64,000 nucleotides of DNA. It comes from Ustilago trichophora (lineage: Eukaryota; Basidiomycota; Ustilaginomycetes; Ustilaginales; Ustilaginaceae). How positions within the stretch are numbered: position 1 is the stretch's first letter; each line of letters begins with the position of its first letter. A program made the position numbers and the translations under genes. Of this stretch, positions 21,685 through 32,054 are shown piece after piece. The stretch lies in contig OOIN01000012.1 in assembly GCA_900323505.1 (NCBI GenBank), forward strand, positions 1-64,000, read 5' to 3'. The notes under the pieces are model-generated. The model saw only the letters and a list, made by a program, of their open reading frames with translations. It ran no database searches and was not told where the DNA came from.

Positions 21685-22351
21685 TTGTAGTCGATGTCTT
21701 CTGCTTGATGAATGAATGGAAAGTTATAGAGAGCAACAATTATGGACAAAGTGGTGAGGAAAGAGTAACCATCGAAAAGTTGAGCTTATGATCAGTGGAA
21801 CGGTCACATTGGAATCCTTTGGCTTCGGACACTCTGGTCCTTACATCGCTTCAACCACTTGAGGCCATACTGCTCGTGAAGAGCAGCGGCAAGGTAAAGG
21901 TGTTGGTGGAACCGGCAGGTAATTTGTCACCCCCACTTGGTCCGGCGACCGGCTCGCCTTTTCTGCCGCGTTTCCCGAAAAAGCGAGGGGGTAAAATAGG
22001 CACAAAGCGTTGCCATCTAACCTCGCACAAATGCATCCACCTGGTCCGAATATGCAAGATGCATGGTCTGTCGACTCGGAAGGGTGCCCCGAGGAACCAC
22101 CAAGCCGAGCTAGCCTAGTTTGTTTGCTCAAGATACTGTATGTCTCTTAGAATGCGGCAGCAGAGATCGGCGAGAAGGGCGCGCTTCAAATTTCGACTGA
22201 AATGGGCAGTGAGCAAATTGTGCGAAAGTTCCACTCAAACCGTCCACTTCTCTCAGACTCTAGCACAAATCACACAGGACATGAGGGGCAGCATGAATTG
22301 CACGAGCGATGCTGATCAGTAATCAAAGAAGCAGCAAAACGACGCAGAGCA
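21685..22351. other. Intergenic region
   Basis: Lies upstream of the CocE-type hydrolase and downstream of the extradiol dioxygenase, both leftward. It should contain the hydrolase promoter. No coding sequence, RNA gene or repeat could be supported. Confidence 0.5.
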
Positions 22352-23344
22352 CTACCAGCTTCCAAATTGAAATTCTGTCAAGATATAAAAGCATAAGAGT
22401 TGTTCAATGTCAGAGCTGAGAATCACGAGAAAGTATGGATATGCCCTTTCTTTCCAGTCTTGAGAGAAGCACTTACGAGAATTGCACATGTTTTGAAGCT
22501 CCCAGCATTCTGCTGTAGCCTTGTTCCTCTTTCCCTTGTCCTTGAGCGAACCAGCTGCTCCGGCCACGAACAGCAAGGGAGCGTAATGGTCGTCTGTTGC
22601 ATGCGCCTCTCTGTAGAGGGGATGTCGCATCAGTCTCAGTACTGCCTTGACTAGGGCGGGTCCCGTGTTGTTGACGATGGCGTCTTCGACCTCGGTTCTG
22701 AAATCGAGCGCCCACTTGGCGGGTGGCAGAGGCTGAGCAAAGTTATCGCGGAAGATGGTAATCTGTTTCCAATTGTTCCGATAGAGGTTGTGAACGGTTC
22801 CGCCTGTGCCGATGATCAGCGTGTCTTGATCGCGAAACGGTCTCAGAGCCTTGCCAACATCAGCGAGAAGAGGTGCATTGTACACCGAAAGGCCAGAGAT
22901 GACAGTCACTGGGGGACACTGGCCTTGAGGATGCTCGGTAGTGGCTGGGAACATCCAACAGAGGATGATGAATGTGTCGTGAATCCATTCCAGCTCAGGA
23001 TCGGTCTTTGCCTTGATGCCGTTTTGTCGCAAGCGGGTCACGACATCGTTGGCAAGTTCGGGTGAGCTGTTGATCTTGTAGTTCACATAGCGAGACGGCT
23101 CGACCCAAGCGACCGGCTGCTTTTTGGGATTGGTTGGATTCGCAGCCACCAAAATTTCGTCGCTGGGCGACTCCCAATGAGCACCCATCATAATGACACG
23201 CTTGATACCACGTCGCATGGCTTCGCGACCCATCTCTTCCCAATACATGGCCGGCGTACTCTGCTCTCCAAGCATCATCGTACTGCCATGACTGAAGAAG
23301 AAGACCGGTGTAGTGTTGCTCGTTGATTTGATGGCGGTCGGCAT
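22352..23344 (-). CDS. LigB-type (class III) extradiol ring-cleavage dioxygenase
   Basis: An Fe(II) dioxygenase that opens catecholic rings; the LigB/DODA-like single-domain form. With ATG 23344 and an intron at 22375-22476 (GTAAGT donor, TTGACAG acceptor, 102 nt and therefore frame-neutral) the protein is 296 residues, the usual family length, ending in a QFQFG segment. The reading frame is also open upstream to an ATG at 23452, so a 36-residue longer N-terminus is possible. Candidate metal/active-site residues are H19 (FFFSHGS), H56 (GAHWESP), H122 (WIHDTF), H185 (GTGGTVHN) and H253 (DDHYAPLLFV). Its position beside an FAD hydroxylase and a fumarylacetoacetase suggests aromatic catabolism, but DOPA-like substrates are equally possible. 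Confidence 0.9.
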   Translation of the reverse strand: MPTAIKSTSNTTPVFFFSHGSTMMLGEQSTPAMYWEEMGREAMRRGIKRVIMMGAHWESPSDEILVAANPTNPKKQPVAWVEPSRYVNYKINSSPELANDVVTRLRQNGIKAKTDPELEWIHDTFIILCWMFPATTEHPQGQCPPVTVISGLSVYNAPLLADVGKALRPFRDQDTLIIGTGGTVHNLYRNNWKQITIFRDNFAQPLPPAKWALDFRTEVEDAIVNNTGPALVKAVLRLMRHPLYREAHATDDHYAPLLFVAGAAGSLKDKGKRNKATAECWELQNMCNSRKCFSQDWKERAYPYFLVILSSDIEQLLCFYILTEFQFGSW

Positions 23345-23956
23345 CGTCGTGTTGCTAACCAGATTAGGTAGTTCGTTGTGGGGAATATCGTTAGTGGTTT
23401 CCAGATGGTGTTGCTCAAGAAAGGTCGAGGTTACAAGAAGTGATGACCACAATCAAATGTCGCGTCATGATAGGATTTGGTTGCAAAGGCATTTGCAGGT
23501 CACAACGAGTAGCCGCTAGATGGGGGCAACGACAACACCTTGACCGGCTCAAGTGGAGTGAGTCGAACCACGTGCTCTTGTAAAACATTCGACAGATGAC
23601 CATATTGCTCTTACCCGCGGCAAATCCGTGGGCCATTCATCAAGCCCCCCACCTTGGACCGACACTCAGATGTCTCAGGGTTGGTCGTGTGGGGTAAGTC
23701 TGGGCGAAACTTTGCAACGATTGCGACAGGCGCTGCTCAGCCCGTTTGCTGTCTCGCCATTAGGGGCAGAGGCTTCTTTCTCGGAAGAAGTGGGAGAGGA
23801 AAGGGTGATGCAGAATCCGACACCTCTGAGTCTTGATCAACATGATCTTGAAATCATTCTTAATTCTTTCTCTCTTTCTCTTTCTCTCTCTTTTCATCCT
23901 TGTCTTGGACACCCGCTCATCCTTGATTCGACTCTTCCAACAACAAGCTGGCCGAC
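23345..23956. other. Divergent promoter region
   Basis: Separates the extradiol dioxygenase (leftward) from the aldehyde-dehydrogenase-like gene (rightward). A CT-rich microsatellite lies at about 23866-23893 just before the rightward start. No gene was supported. Confidence 0.55.
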
Positions 23957-25783
23957 ATGAGCACCCAATTGCTCCGAAGTTCCAACAAGGAGGAGCTCTC
24001 TGAGAGCGGATCGATTCCGACTGAACAAGCCTTACCTGCTCAAGTATTCCAGTTTGACGAGGTCGTCAATCACATCGAGGAAGCGCTGGTCGACAAACGC
24101 GTTTCTCACAATCAAGCCTACCGCTTCAAGGTGATCGAGACCATTTTCACCTTTTTCGAGACGAACCGTAGTCAGCTTCTCGAGGCTGCATCCCTAGATT
24201 TTAACGGGAAAGCTGCCCGCGCCGAGCTTGAGCTCGATCATGCCTTGACGCTCTCCCAGATTGCGGCAGCTTTGCAGACCCAGTGCAAAACCAATGTTGC
24301 CGATGGCACTTTGAGTCAGAGCGACGAGGGTCAGGTCAATGTGGCGCGACCGGTGGGCGCGGTGCTCATTGCAGCCCAGCCTAAGCGACCCTTTGATGAC
24401 CTCTTTGCTCCGCTTGCCTCGGCGGTGGCAGCTGGTAACGTGGTCTGTGTTGTGCTCTCGCCAACTTTGACAGCTGTTAACAAGGTGATCTTGGAACAGC
24501 TGACGCCTCGGATGCCCAAGTCAGCTGTCTTCTGGATCAATCCACGTGATCTGACAGAGGCTGAACGCGGCATGGCGGATTTGCGCCGCTTGAACTCGCA
24601 AGTGTTTGCGATCCAAATCCCCGGATCTTGCCATGTTGCCACTCGGATTGAAGTACCTGGCTCGGCGTACGTCTCTGCTTCGCTTGCGGATGCAACTAGT
24701 CGTTGGATGCCTTTCGGTCTTTTGGGCTCTTCTTCTTCTTCCAAGGCGATCGCCGCCAAGCTGCAGCAGGTCGCGATCGAAGTGGTCGAGAGCGCGAGCA
24801 TTTGTCTAGGACGAGGTGTGGGTGCGCCAAAATACCTTTTCGTCCACGAAGAGATGTATGCCGGTTTTCGGGATGCGTTGCTCTTGGCCATCGCAACTTC
24901 ATCTGCCAGCCTGGCACCGCGCGATGACGGTTCTCTGCTTGAAGAGACGCTTCTCAATGAGCAGTCGGCGGGCAGCAAGGTGGGCGCTTCAGGCGGAGCG
25001 GCACGTCTACGAAAGCCGTTTGCCTCGGAGAAGCGGCCCGGTGCGGTTGGTTTGGTCGAGATCGACGTGGAAGCCAGCCGTGCTGTCGAGCTTAGCGCAG
25101 TGATCAGCGACCGCAAGGCTGTATCTCTGATCAAGGAGTTGGCGGTTGTGGTCTTGGTAGGTGTGAGCAGCACCGAGCATGCTTTCAGCTTGATGGAACC
25201 ACTCGGGCTTCAGCGGGGACATGTGACAATCTACTCGAACGACTCGGCAGAGGTTGAACACTTTGTACGCGAACTCGAGCCAGCTACTTTGTCGATCAAC
25301 CACGTCGCTCCGGAGAATCTGTTTTCGAGCTACGCGCCCAAGTCGAGAGCTTGTAGCAGTGGTGGAGCAGCGATGGCACAAGGTAGCAAGGCAACCTCGG
25401 AAGAGGCTTTGGGACTTCGATGGCCACTTTACCTGTTTCAAACAAGCGCTACGACGTACCTCTGTCGTGTCCGCACTACATCGCTGGGCCTGTCTGGCAT
25501 CGCTGCTTGGTCGGCTGGTAGCGGATCAGCATTTTCAAGCTCTTGTGCGCAACAAGGGCAGCTGATGGTCAAGAGGAGCTTGGCCAAGCAGCTGGCGAGG
25601 ACTAAACGGCTTGCGGATCGCTCGCGTCCTACTGTTTCTCTGCCGATTTTGCGCGTCTTTTTCTTGCAAGGACTCTTTCTCTTCTGGGGCAGTGCACTGA
25701 CATGTACACTAGTTGGGCTCAGCGTTGGAGCATTCAAGCTGTCTCACTGGGCCTGGTTGCGATACATCAGCGTCTCTCCATGA
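23957..25783 (+). CDS. Degenerate, membrane-anchored aldehyde dehydrogenase-like protein
   Basis: A 608-residue uninterrupted frame with the fold markers of an ALDH3/fatty aldehyde dehydrogenase: an N-terminal helix region, a P-x-G-x-V-L-I core (VARPVGAVLIAA), PLASAVAAGN, and a C-terminal membrane segment (about 568-595) as in tail-anchored fatty aldehyde dehydrogenases. The catalytic landmarks are changed: the PWN-type motif is AQPKRP, and the usual GQxCxAP stretch reads GRGVGAP near residue 288, putting Val where the nucleophilic Cys should be. A poly-Ser insertion is also present. I infer a pseudoenzyme or a decaying gene rather than a working dehydrogenase, although the intact frame argues that the protein is still made. 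Neighbour of the extradiol dioxygenase, in divergent orientation. Confidence 0.75.
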   Translation: MSTQLLRSSNKEELSESGSIPTEQALPAQVFQFDEVVNHIEEALVDKRVSHNQAYRFKVIETIFTFFETNRSQLLEAASLDFNGKAARAELELDHALTLSQIAAALQTQCKTNVADGTLSQSDEGQVNVARPVGAVLIAAQPKRPFDDLFAPLASAVAAGNVVCVVLSPTLTAVNKVILEQLTPRMPKSAVFWINPRDLTEAERGMADLRRLNSQVFAIQIPGSCHVATRIEVPGSAYVSASLADATSRWMPFGLLGSSSSSKAIAAKLQQVAIEVVESASICLGRGVGAPKYLFVHEEMYAGFRDALLLAIATSSASLAPRDDGSLLEETLLNEQSAGSKVGASGGAARLRKPFASEKRPGAVGLVEIDVEASRAVELSAVISDRKAVSLIKELAVVVLVGVSSTEHAFSLMEPLGLQRGHVTIYSNDSAEVEHFVRELEPATLSINHVAPENLFSSYAPKSRACSSGGAAMAQGSKATSEEALGLRWPLYLFQTSATTYLCRVRTTSLGLSGIAAWSAGSGSAFSSSCAQQGQLMVKRSLAKQLARTKRLADRSRPTVSLPILRVFFLQGLFLFWGSALTCTLVGLSVGAFKLSHWAWLRYISVSP

Positions 25784-26232
25784 TTCAGATCAGCAATACA
25801 TTGTATTAGCGGACGCATCTGTGATTTTGCAGCAAGACCAACTGTGGGTATGAGGCAATGATTGTACAGTCAGAGTGACCCGACGGAATTAGAAAATTAG
25901 AAATTAGAAATTAGAAATTAGAAATCAGAATTTAGATTTAGACGACGTTTTCTTTTTAGAGTTTTGACAGCCGCGACAGGAACGAGGACGGGGAAACGCG
26001 TATTACAATTGGCGGGGCCGATGTGGGGGGATAGGAGAAATGCGACCCTTGTTGCACAGATCATCAGATCATCATAGCTTGTGCGCCCTTGCCCTTGATT
26101 CGCCACTGGGAGTGTGTGTCTTAACAAAACAATGAATTCTCGGTGTGGATAGCAAACGAAATTGATTTTATGAGTGATTGATTCTTAATCATTTTTTGCC
26201 AATCATCATCATCATCATCATCATCATCCACC
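25784..26232. repeat. Spacer with a GAAATTA minisatellite and a CAT microsatellite
   Basis: At about 25889-25929 a 7-bp unit (GAAATTA) repeats about five times with drift. At 26204-26232 an ATC/CAT trinucleotide run ends immediately before the start codon of the next gene, within its presumed 5' leader. No coding sequence. Confidence 0.8.
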
Positions 26233-29200
26233 ATGTTGGGATTAGCGCAATCGACCGGAAACTCACCAGCACGCAAACGCAAACGAACTCCTTTTTCGCC
26301 CTCCATTAGCAATGGGAACGACAGCGATGGCAGTGCCCATACTTCGCATTATCACGTTGCAACCACCCAAGCCATAGAGCCTAGTCATCAAGCCGAGGTC
26401 AATGTTTCATCATTCGTCAGAAACGACCGACTCGATTCGAGTGTCGATAGTGGCATTGCTTCTTTATCTTCTTCTGGCTCGGCCAACTCTGGAAAACATC
26501 GCTGCGATATTTGCTCCAAGACGTTTGCACGGCACGAGCACCTGCTTCGCCATCGTGCTTCCCACACCGATACCGCCTCGTATTCTTGCGACGAATGCGG
26601 TAAACGATTTCGTAGAAGCGATGTTCTTCAACGTCATCGTAGATTACATGTCGCTCGCACCCAGCTCTCCCTCGATGTCAACCATTCTAAACTTTCCAAG
26701 CGTCAAAAATCGGCGCTGGCCAGGGTCGAGGCCGCCTGCCTCAGATGCTCCTCCCAGAAACTCAAGTGCGACGCTCAGAGGCCTTCCTGCTCTCGCTGTG
26801 CACGCAAAGCAGGCGCCACCTGCGTCTATGTCTCGTCGTCTGCCGAGCCGTCGCCCGCTTTGCCAGATACACGCAATCGGTCTCCCTCGATCATCGACCA
26901 TGCCTGGATGCCCGCCGACTCGTCCGCCAACCTCGACTTCACCGTCAGTCAAGACGATTCACCCATCGCGACATCAACACCATTCTCAGCTCTGCCTTCA
27001 GCTCTGCCTCCAGACATCGATCCGCCAAGCGGATTGGTAGCTGGCTCGTCGATCGATTCCTCGGCTCACTTGCCAGCCGACACTTTGCCAGCACAGAATC
27101 CACACTCAAATCAGCAACCATTTCCGGAGCAACGAGTCCGATTTCCAGCACCACCGATACCCACCTCAGTTCTGCCAGCCTCGACCTATTTTCCTGCACA
27201 AGTTCCTTCCAACGCGCAGAGGTCAAATCTTGACGACTCATCTTTGCCTCAGCAGGTCATCGGCACAACACCAAGTCTGGTCGATGCGGCGCACTACACA
27301 GCTTCCGACTTCAATACGACCTGCGTTCCCAACCATCGAATGCTCACTGACCTTCTTGACTGGCTTGACGGACCCAAGTCCGTGGATACTGCCCCGGCCG
27401 GTCAGATAGATTGGATCTTTGGAGATAGCCCCGAAGCGCCCCTGCTCCTCGATTGGTCTCAAATGCAAGACTGGACCAATTTCGACCTGGCTACGGTCCC
27501 CGTCGATGACCTTGTGTCAAGTGCCCATCGATCAACTCCGGTACCACCTGACCACCAGCAACAAGACCGCACAACTTTACAACAACGCCATGCATCAATC
27601 ACGGCGCCTCGTGAACATCAAAGTCCGCTCTATATGCTCAGCTCGGCTGCAGAGATGATTCAAGTACCTCAAGGCTCGCTGCAGACTCAGTTCCAGCACC
27701 CTACACAACCTCATGCGTCCAACACTGCTCGCCCAGCCACCTCGCCTCGCGTTGGCTCCGACACGCTCGCCAAAAGCGTCGAAAACGCTCATGGTGGTGC
27801 CGCCGGGATTGAAACACGCGCTATTGCTGGCAGGCGATCGCGCTGGAATAGCCCAGAGCTCGCTGACGAAGACGCGTTGCCAAGCGATCCGGCTAGGTCG
27901 GATGAGCTGAACAATGTGCGCGACGACAACGAGACCGAACCCCATACCCATGCTACCAGCCTCACTGACCTGCCTCCGATCGCGACACACCAGGCCAAGT
28001 CATCTACAGGTCGAAGAGCAGCTGCGAGAGAAGCCTGGCCAAATCGATGGAATCCAGCGATCAAGCTCAATTCGCTACCTAGCTTCGCCTTTGTCAAGGC
28101 GTCCGAAGAACATCTCATGTCCGAGGATATGGCTTACGTGGAGCGTGTCAGCAACAATGCGATGCTACGCATGACCGAACATTTGCGTAATGTAGCAAGC
28201 AATCCGCTCGAACATGAACGCTTCGATGCTACGTTTGCCACTCTCGATGCTGCCACTCTCAACGTTTACCTACAGCTCTTTTTTACGCACTGCTATTCCT
28301 ATCTCCCCGCCATTCACCAAGTCACATTTCATCCTGACCGGTGCGATCCTCGCTTGCTAGCCGCGCTATGTGCTGTTGGCGCATTCTTCTCCGAAGTGCC
28401 AGGCAGCCGCAACGCAGCCGTCTACCTCGCCAGTATTGTTCAGATGAGCGTCAGTCGTGCTACGCTAGCGAACAACGCCCTCGCTCGCGTCACCTCGACT
28501 TTTCAGGCGATCATGCTTATTTACATGGTATGGCGCAGTGTCGGCGTTCCGTCTCGTCAGGAGTACGCCGAAGCCTTCCGAGGCACCTACTGCACGATGG
28601 TTAGACGCTGTAGACTGCTAGAGGACATTCAACCTCCCAGGCTGCCTGCCGACGCCACGATTGAGAATCGATGGGCGGCTTGGATTGCATGGGAGTCGGG
28701 TCGACGCACCGCTTGGTCCATCCTGGTCTCTGAAACCGAGCTGTCGCTGCATTGGAACTTGCCAGAACCGTTCGCACCCAACGAGCTGACCGGCAAGCTT
28801 CCGTGTGACGACCGGCTCTGGGAAGCGCCGTCAGCAGTTGAGTGGGCACAGACGGCTATAGCGTTGTCGTCGATCGAGTCGGCGCTCGTTGGCAACACGG
28901 GTTTACCCGCGTGTGTTGACGTTCAAGATACCCTTGCCGACTTCATGTGGCCGAACAATTCACGTCAGCTTGACGTGGCGCAGGTCTGCGATGTGATTCA
29001 AAGAACGGCCCAGTCTCAGCCTCCCGGCCATCCCTCAACGGTGACGGAGACAGAGAAGGAGACCATCGCAAAGCTCTCTCCCTTCAGTCGCCTGTGCGTC
29101 GGATCAGCTGTAGTTCTGTCGACGCATCATGCAATGAAGATGGCTCGCTTCTGTTCCATGCTGCTTGGAGATGAAGAGCAGGCCAGAGAGCGGATGAGCA

Positions 29201-29985
29201 AGTATCTGGCTGCTGCAACCGATCTGTTGAGCTTCAACCAGGCAAGAGATGCCCGAGTCGACCTACTGCTGCACGCCATTCAGCTCTTTGAGCTTATCTC
29301 GCCAGAAATCCTTCAGCTGCTCTCATGTCGACGTGGTGTATCACGCATGCATGCTGCGCGACAAGGGCTTGCCAGGGAGCTCAACGAGACAAAGCCATGG
29401 AAGACAGAGTCGATTGTGTTCCATGCGGGGCAAATGCTTTGCCTGGCAAAGCTGAGCCTGCAGCGGGCGCCCGTCGAATGTCTGCACATCTTCTATGCTG
29501 CCATTGCGCTACAAGCAGTGTCCTCGCTCGTGCTGCAGCGTCATGCGCAAGTTTCACCGGGACAGATAGTGCGAATCACCCTCAACGGTGCACCAGGCTC
29601 TGCGGCTACTCAGACTCGATCGTCGCTTGTCTCTCACTACACCGAAACTAGACAGACTCGAACATGGCGAGCAGACGCTTCGGCTCCCGGGACTTCGTCA
29701 ACTTCACCATCCTCTGTTGGCGGTGGAGCGACTCACAGTACTTCAGGTACAAGCATCGCGGGTACCACGCCGTCAGAAGGACGTTGGCCATCAGGATCGC
29801 CGACAAAGACGACGTTCATGCTCGAGTCTGTGGGCAATTTGGCCCATCCTATGGCACCCGAAAGAGTGTTGTCGCTGGCATCAAAGTGGTTGAGAGCCGA
29901 CAATGGTGTAGGTGTGTGGCCCATCGGTCAGTCCTTGGCAAAGATCCTCGACTCGCTGGCTACCTTGAACCCCCCGATAGACTAG
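26233..29985 (+). CDS. Paralogous transcription factor with two C2H2 fingers and a Zn2Cys6 cluster
   Basis: A 1250-codon intronless gene. A basic stretch (RKRKR, residues 14-18) could be a nuclear signal. Two C2H2 fingers (C91/C94/H107/H111 and C119/C122/H135/H139) are followed by a Zn2Cys6 cluster (C169, C172, C179, C186, C189, C197), a Ser/Pro/Gln-rich middle region, and from about residue 670 the fungal transcription factor homology region (LNVYLQLFFTHCYSYLPAIH). Domain order, spacing and C-terminal WPIGQ motif match the gene at 11956, so this pair arose by duplication. ATG 26233 has a good CCACC context. The pair brackets the monooxygenase, hydrolases and dioxygenase, suggesting pathway-specific regulators; target sites are unknown. 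Confidence 0.93.
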   Translation: MLGLAQSTGNSPARKRKRTPFSPSISNGNDSDGSAHTSHYHVATTQAIEPSHQAEVNVSSFVRNDRLDSSVDSGIASLSSSGSANSGKHRCDICSKTFARHEHLLRHRASHTDTASYSCDECGKRFRRSDVLQRHRRLHVARTQLSLDVNHSKLSKRQKSALARVEAACLRCSSQKLKCDAQRPSCSRCARKAGATCVYVSSSAEPSPALPDTRNRSPSIIDHAWMPADSSANLDFTVSQDDSPIATSTPFSALPSALPPDIDPPSGLVAGSSIDSSAHLPADTLPAQNPHSNQQPFPEQRVRFPAPPIPTSVLPASTYFPAQVPSNAQRSNLDDSSLPQQVIGTTPSLVDAAHYTASDFNTTCVPNHRMLTDLLDWLDGPKSVDTAPAGQIDWIFGDSPEAPLLLDWSQMQDWTNFDLATVPVDDLVSSAHRSTPVPPDHQQQDRTTLQQRHASITAPREHQSPLYMLSSAAEMIQVPQGSLQTQFQHPTQPHASNTARPATSPRVGSDTLAKSVENAHGGAAGIETRAIAGRRSRWNSPELADEDALPSDPARSDELNNVRDDNETEPHTHATSLTDLPPIATHQAKSSTGRRAAAREAWPNRWNPAIKLNSLPSFAFVKASEEHLMSEDMAYVERVSNNAMLRMTEHLRNVASNPLEHERFDATFATLDAATLNVYLQLFFTHCYSYLPAIHQVTFHPDRCDPRLLAALCAVGAFFSEVPGSRNAAVYLASIVQMSVSRATLANNALARVTSTFQAIMLIYMVWRSVGVPSRQEYAEAFRGTYCTMVRRCRLLEDIQPPRLPADATIENRWAAWIAWESGRRTAWSILVSETELSLHWNLPEPFAPNELTGKLPCDDRLWEAPSAVEWAQTAIALSSIESALVGNTGLPACVDVQDTLADFMWPNNSRQLDVAQVCDVIQRTAQSQPPGHPSTVTETEKETIAKLSPFSRLCVGSAVVLSTHHAMKMARFCSMLLGDEEQARERMSKYLAAATDLLSFNQARDARVDLLLHAIQLFELISPEILQLLSCRRGVSRMHAARQGLARELNETKPWKTESIVFHAGQMLCLAKLSLQRAPVECLHIFYAAIALQAVSSLVLQRHAQVSPGQIVRITLNGAPGSAATQTRSSLVSHYTETRQTRTWRADASAPGTSSTSPSSVGGGATHSTSGTSIAGTTPSEGRWPSGSPTKTTFMLESVGNLAHPMAPERVLSLASKWLRADNGVGVWPIGQSLAKILDSLATLNPPID

Positions 29986-30598
29986 AGTTGGTGGAAATGC
30001 CCGGATTGAAACTTGATGTGGGTGCGATGCCATCACTGCCTCCGCAACGAATCTCGAATCCCTCTTGGCGCGCAGAGTATAACCAGGCTTGACATCCCAA
30101 TCTGACAACCCTTTCACCCTTTTCCCACATCGTGGTAATATAGTGTGATTTTCAGTGCGGTGCGATACTGAACTGTTCAGTATCTTGAGGCGTTGAGCAC
30201 TAGCCTGATTGAAGAGTACTGAGAGCATGTCTGTCCTCGGAAGGAGGAAAAATCGTGCGTGCTTGGTGTCAGCTAAGACACACGAAGCTATATTTTTGTA
30301 ATCGATCTGAATGTTAGATGCCGGTGTGCAAGCTGATCTTTCAAAAAGTGCAGCTGGAGAGGGTCGACACGCCCCCACTTTGACCGAACGACTTTGGCAA
30401 TGAGGAAAAGGCTGCATCCCCGTGGAAATTGCATGGCCATAAATCGTTCCCTTGGACCGATTTGATCTGTTTTGCATTGACCTGACAGGCCTCGACACAT
30501 GTTCGCTCCAGCGTGAGTGATGGCGAGAAATCTATCGAGCTGACACTTTTACTGTTCACCATTCACCACCACTATCCCGCAACATAGGTACAGGCAAG
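29986..30598. other. Intergenic region
   Basis: Contains the 3' region of the regulator and the probable promoter of the small membrane protein gene. No coding sequence or repeat could be supported. Confidence 0.5.
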
Positions 30599-31270
30599 AT
30601 GGCAACAGCTGTCCGGACATCATCTCAGCCCCTTTCGTCGGCAACAACTACTATCCCGTCGTCCATTCTCGAAATCCAAGACCATGCTCGTTTGATCGAT
30701 CATCACGCATCACACGTATCGAGCAACGGTAACAACACTACAGCTGGCGATGTGGGCTCAGCTACTTCACGAACACTTGCTGCTGGTATTTGGAGCCCTC
30801 CTACGCCTTCTCATGGCGTTAGAGGTGGTCAGGTTCATCCCGAATGGATCAATCCTGGTAAGTCGCAGAACTCGCTCTCTGTTGACCGCTAAGCTCTCCA
30901 ATGCATCAGCTCTGAATTAAGGTGGGCTCACATCTCTTCTTTTCCCCGAACAGCTTCCTGGCCAATCCAGAGGGGCACCCCTGCTTACAGACCAATCGAC
31001 ACACAGCTCGAACACAGCAGAAGACCCTGGGCCAACACTGTTCCTGAGGTCGTCTTCACCTTCACCATGATTGGTATCGGCGTTCAAACTATTGGCCTTG
31101 CCAACACGATCTTCAGGTAAATGCCATTTCCTTCTCTCACCGGGCTGATCTCCGAGCGCTCAAAGCACTGACTCTACTATACTTCCCTATTTCACTTCTG
31201 CAGAAAGACGGTCGGCAAGATCGAGGCTATCAACAGGTTCTTCCGGTATCAGTGCCCTCATGAAGTTTGA
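30599..31270 (+). CDS. Small single-pass membrane protein, three exons
   Basis: Not recognised. Three exons, 30599-30857, 30954-31116 and 31204-31270, join in frame with GTAAGT/ACAG and GTAAAT/GCAG introns of 96 and 87 nt. The 162-residue product has a Ser/Thr-rich N-terminus and a short region with WSPPTPSH and HPEWINP. Residues 119-140 form one hydrophobic helix (FTFTMIGIGVQTIGLANTIF), and a basic tail follows. Two consistent splice junctions across three frames support a real gene. The lone helix and basic C-terminus would suit a membrane-associated accessory protein, but no function is claimed. It lies in line with the cupin, decarboxylase-like and MFS genes on the same strand. Confidence 0.8.
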
Positions 31271-32054
31271 CTTGTTTTCTTTTCCGCGCTTGCAAAGTCG
31301 AAATGCCAAATGCCACTATGATGTTGCCAGTCGATCGACTGCTTGGCTCCTTTCCCTAGCTCTGAAACCTGATTCGAAGCCGTGCTGGCTCAACTTCTCT
31401 TCAGATTCGAATGTCCTGTTCAATAGCATGTAAGCTGTGATTGTAGTGCAAAGACAAGGACACACGTTCGAGAGAGCGGGGAAGTTTTTGTGAGCTCTGT
31501 CCTCAGCAGCGGCAACGACGACTCTGTGGGCAATAATGCAGTCGTGGTTTAGACAGCTTTTCCGTCCGACAGAGCAGCACTCCAGGATGGAGCTGAGGAT
31601 CGAAGAGGTTGCACAGACCTGTCAATTCAGCTCAGAAATTTTCTTTCATGACCGTAATACTCGTCTTGAGACCGTCGAAGGATCGATCAACGGGTAATCA
31701 ACATTGCCGGAATGAACTCGAGGTCTGGTGAGGGAAGATGGATGGCCGCTAGTATTGTGGCTGAGTCTCAGCCGAAGTGGGGTGCAGATGAAATCGGCAC
31801 GGCACGTCTTTCCAGCATGGCTTTTGGGTCGCGTCCGCTGTTCTTGTTGTACGTCGCTGCAGATTCCCGCTAGGGTTTCTACATGGAATGCTTGTTCTCC
31901 ATCCCCTTAGGTGGACACGCGATATAAATTCACAGTCCATACACATCAAGGCTCAACCCTTATCTTGTCTCGCTTCTGCCTTTTGTCTGCCCTAGCTTAC
32001 ACCGACTCTATCAACATCCAGGGTCTGTCGGACGCTGCTCCAAGTATATCCAAG
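31271..32054. other. Intergenic region and leader of the cupin gene
   Basis: No gene supported. The reading frame of the following gene is open upstream to an ATG at 31911, so part of this stretch could be 5' leader or an N-terminal extension. Confidence 0.5.

Noticed and set aside
23530..23620. Possible minus-strand tRNA around GGTTCGACTC
   Set aside because: The T-arm stem does not pair over five bases and no matching acceptor stem was found.
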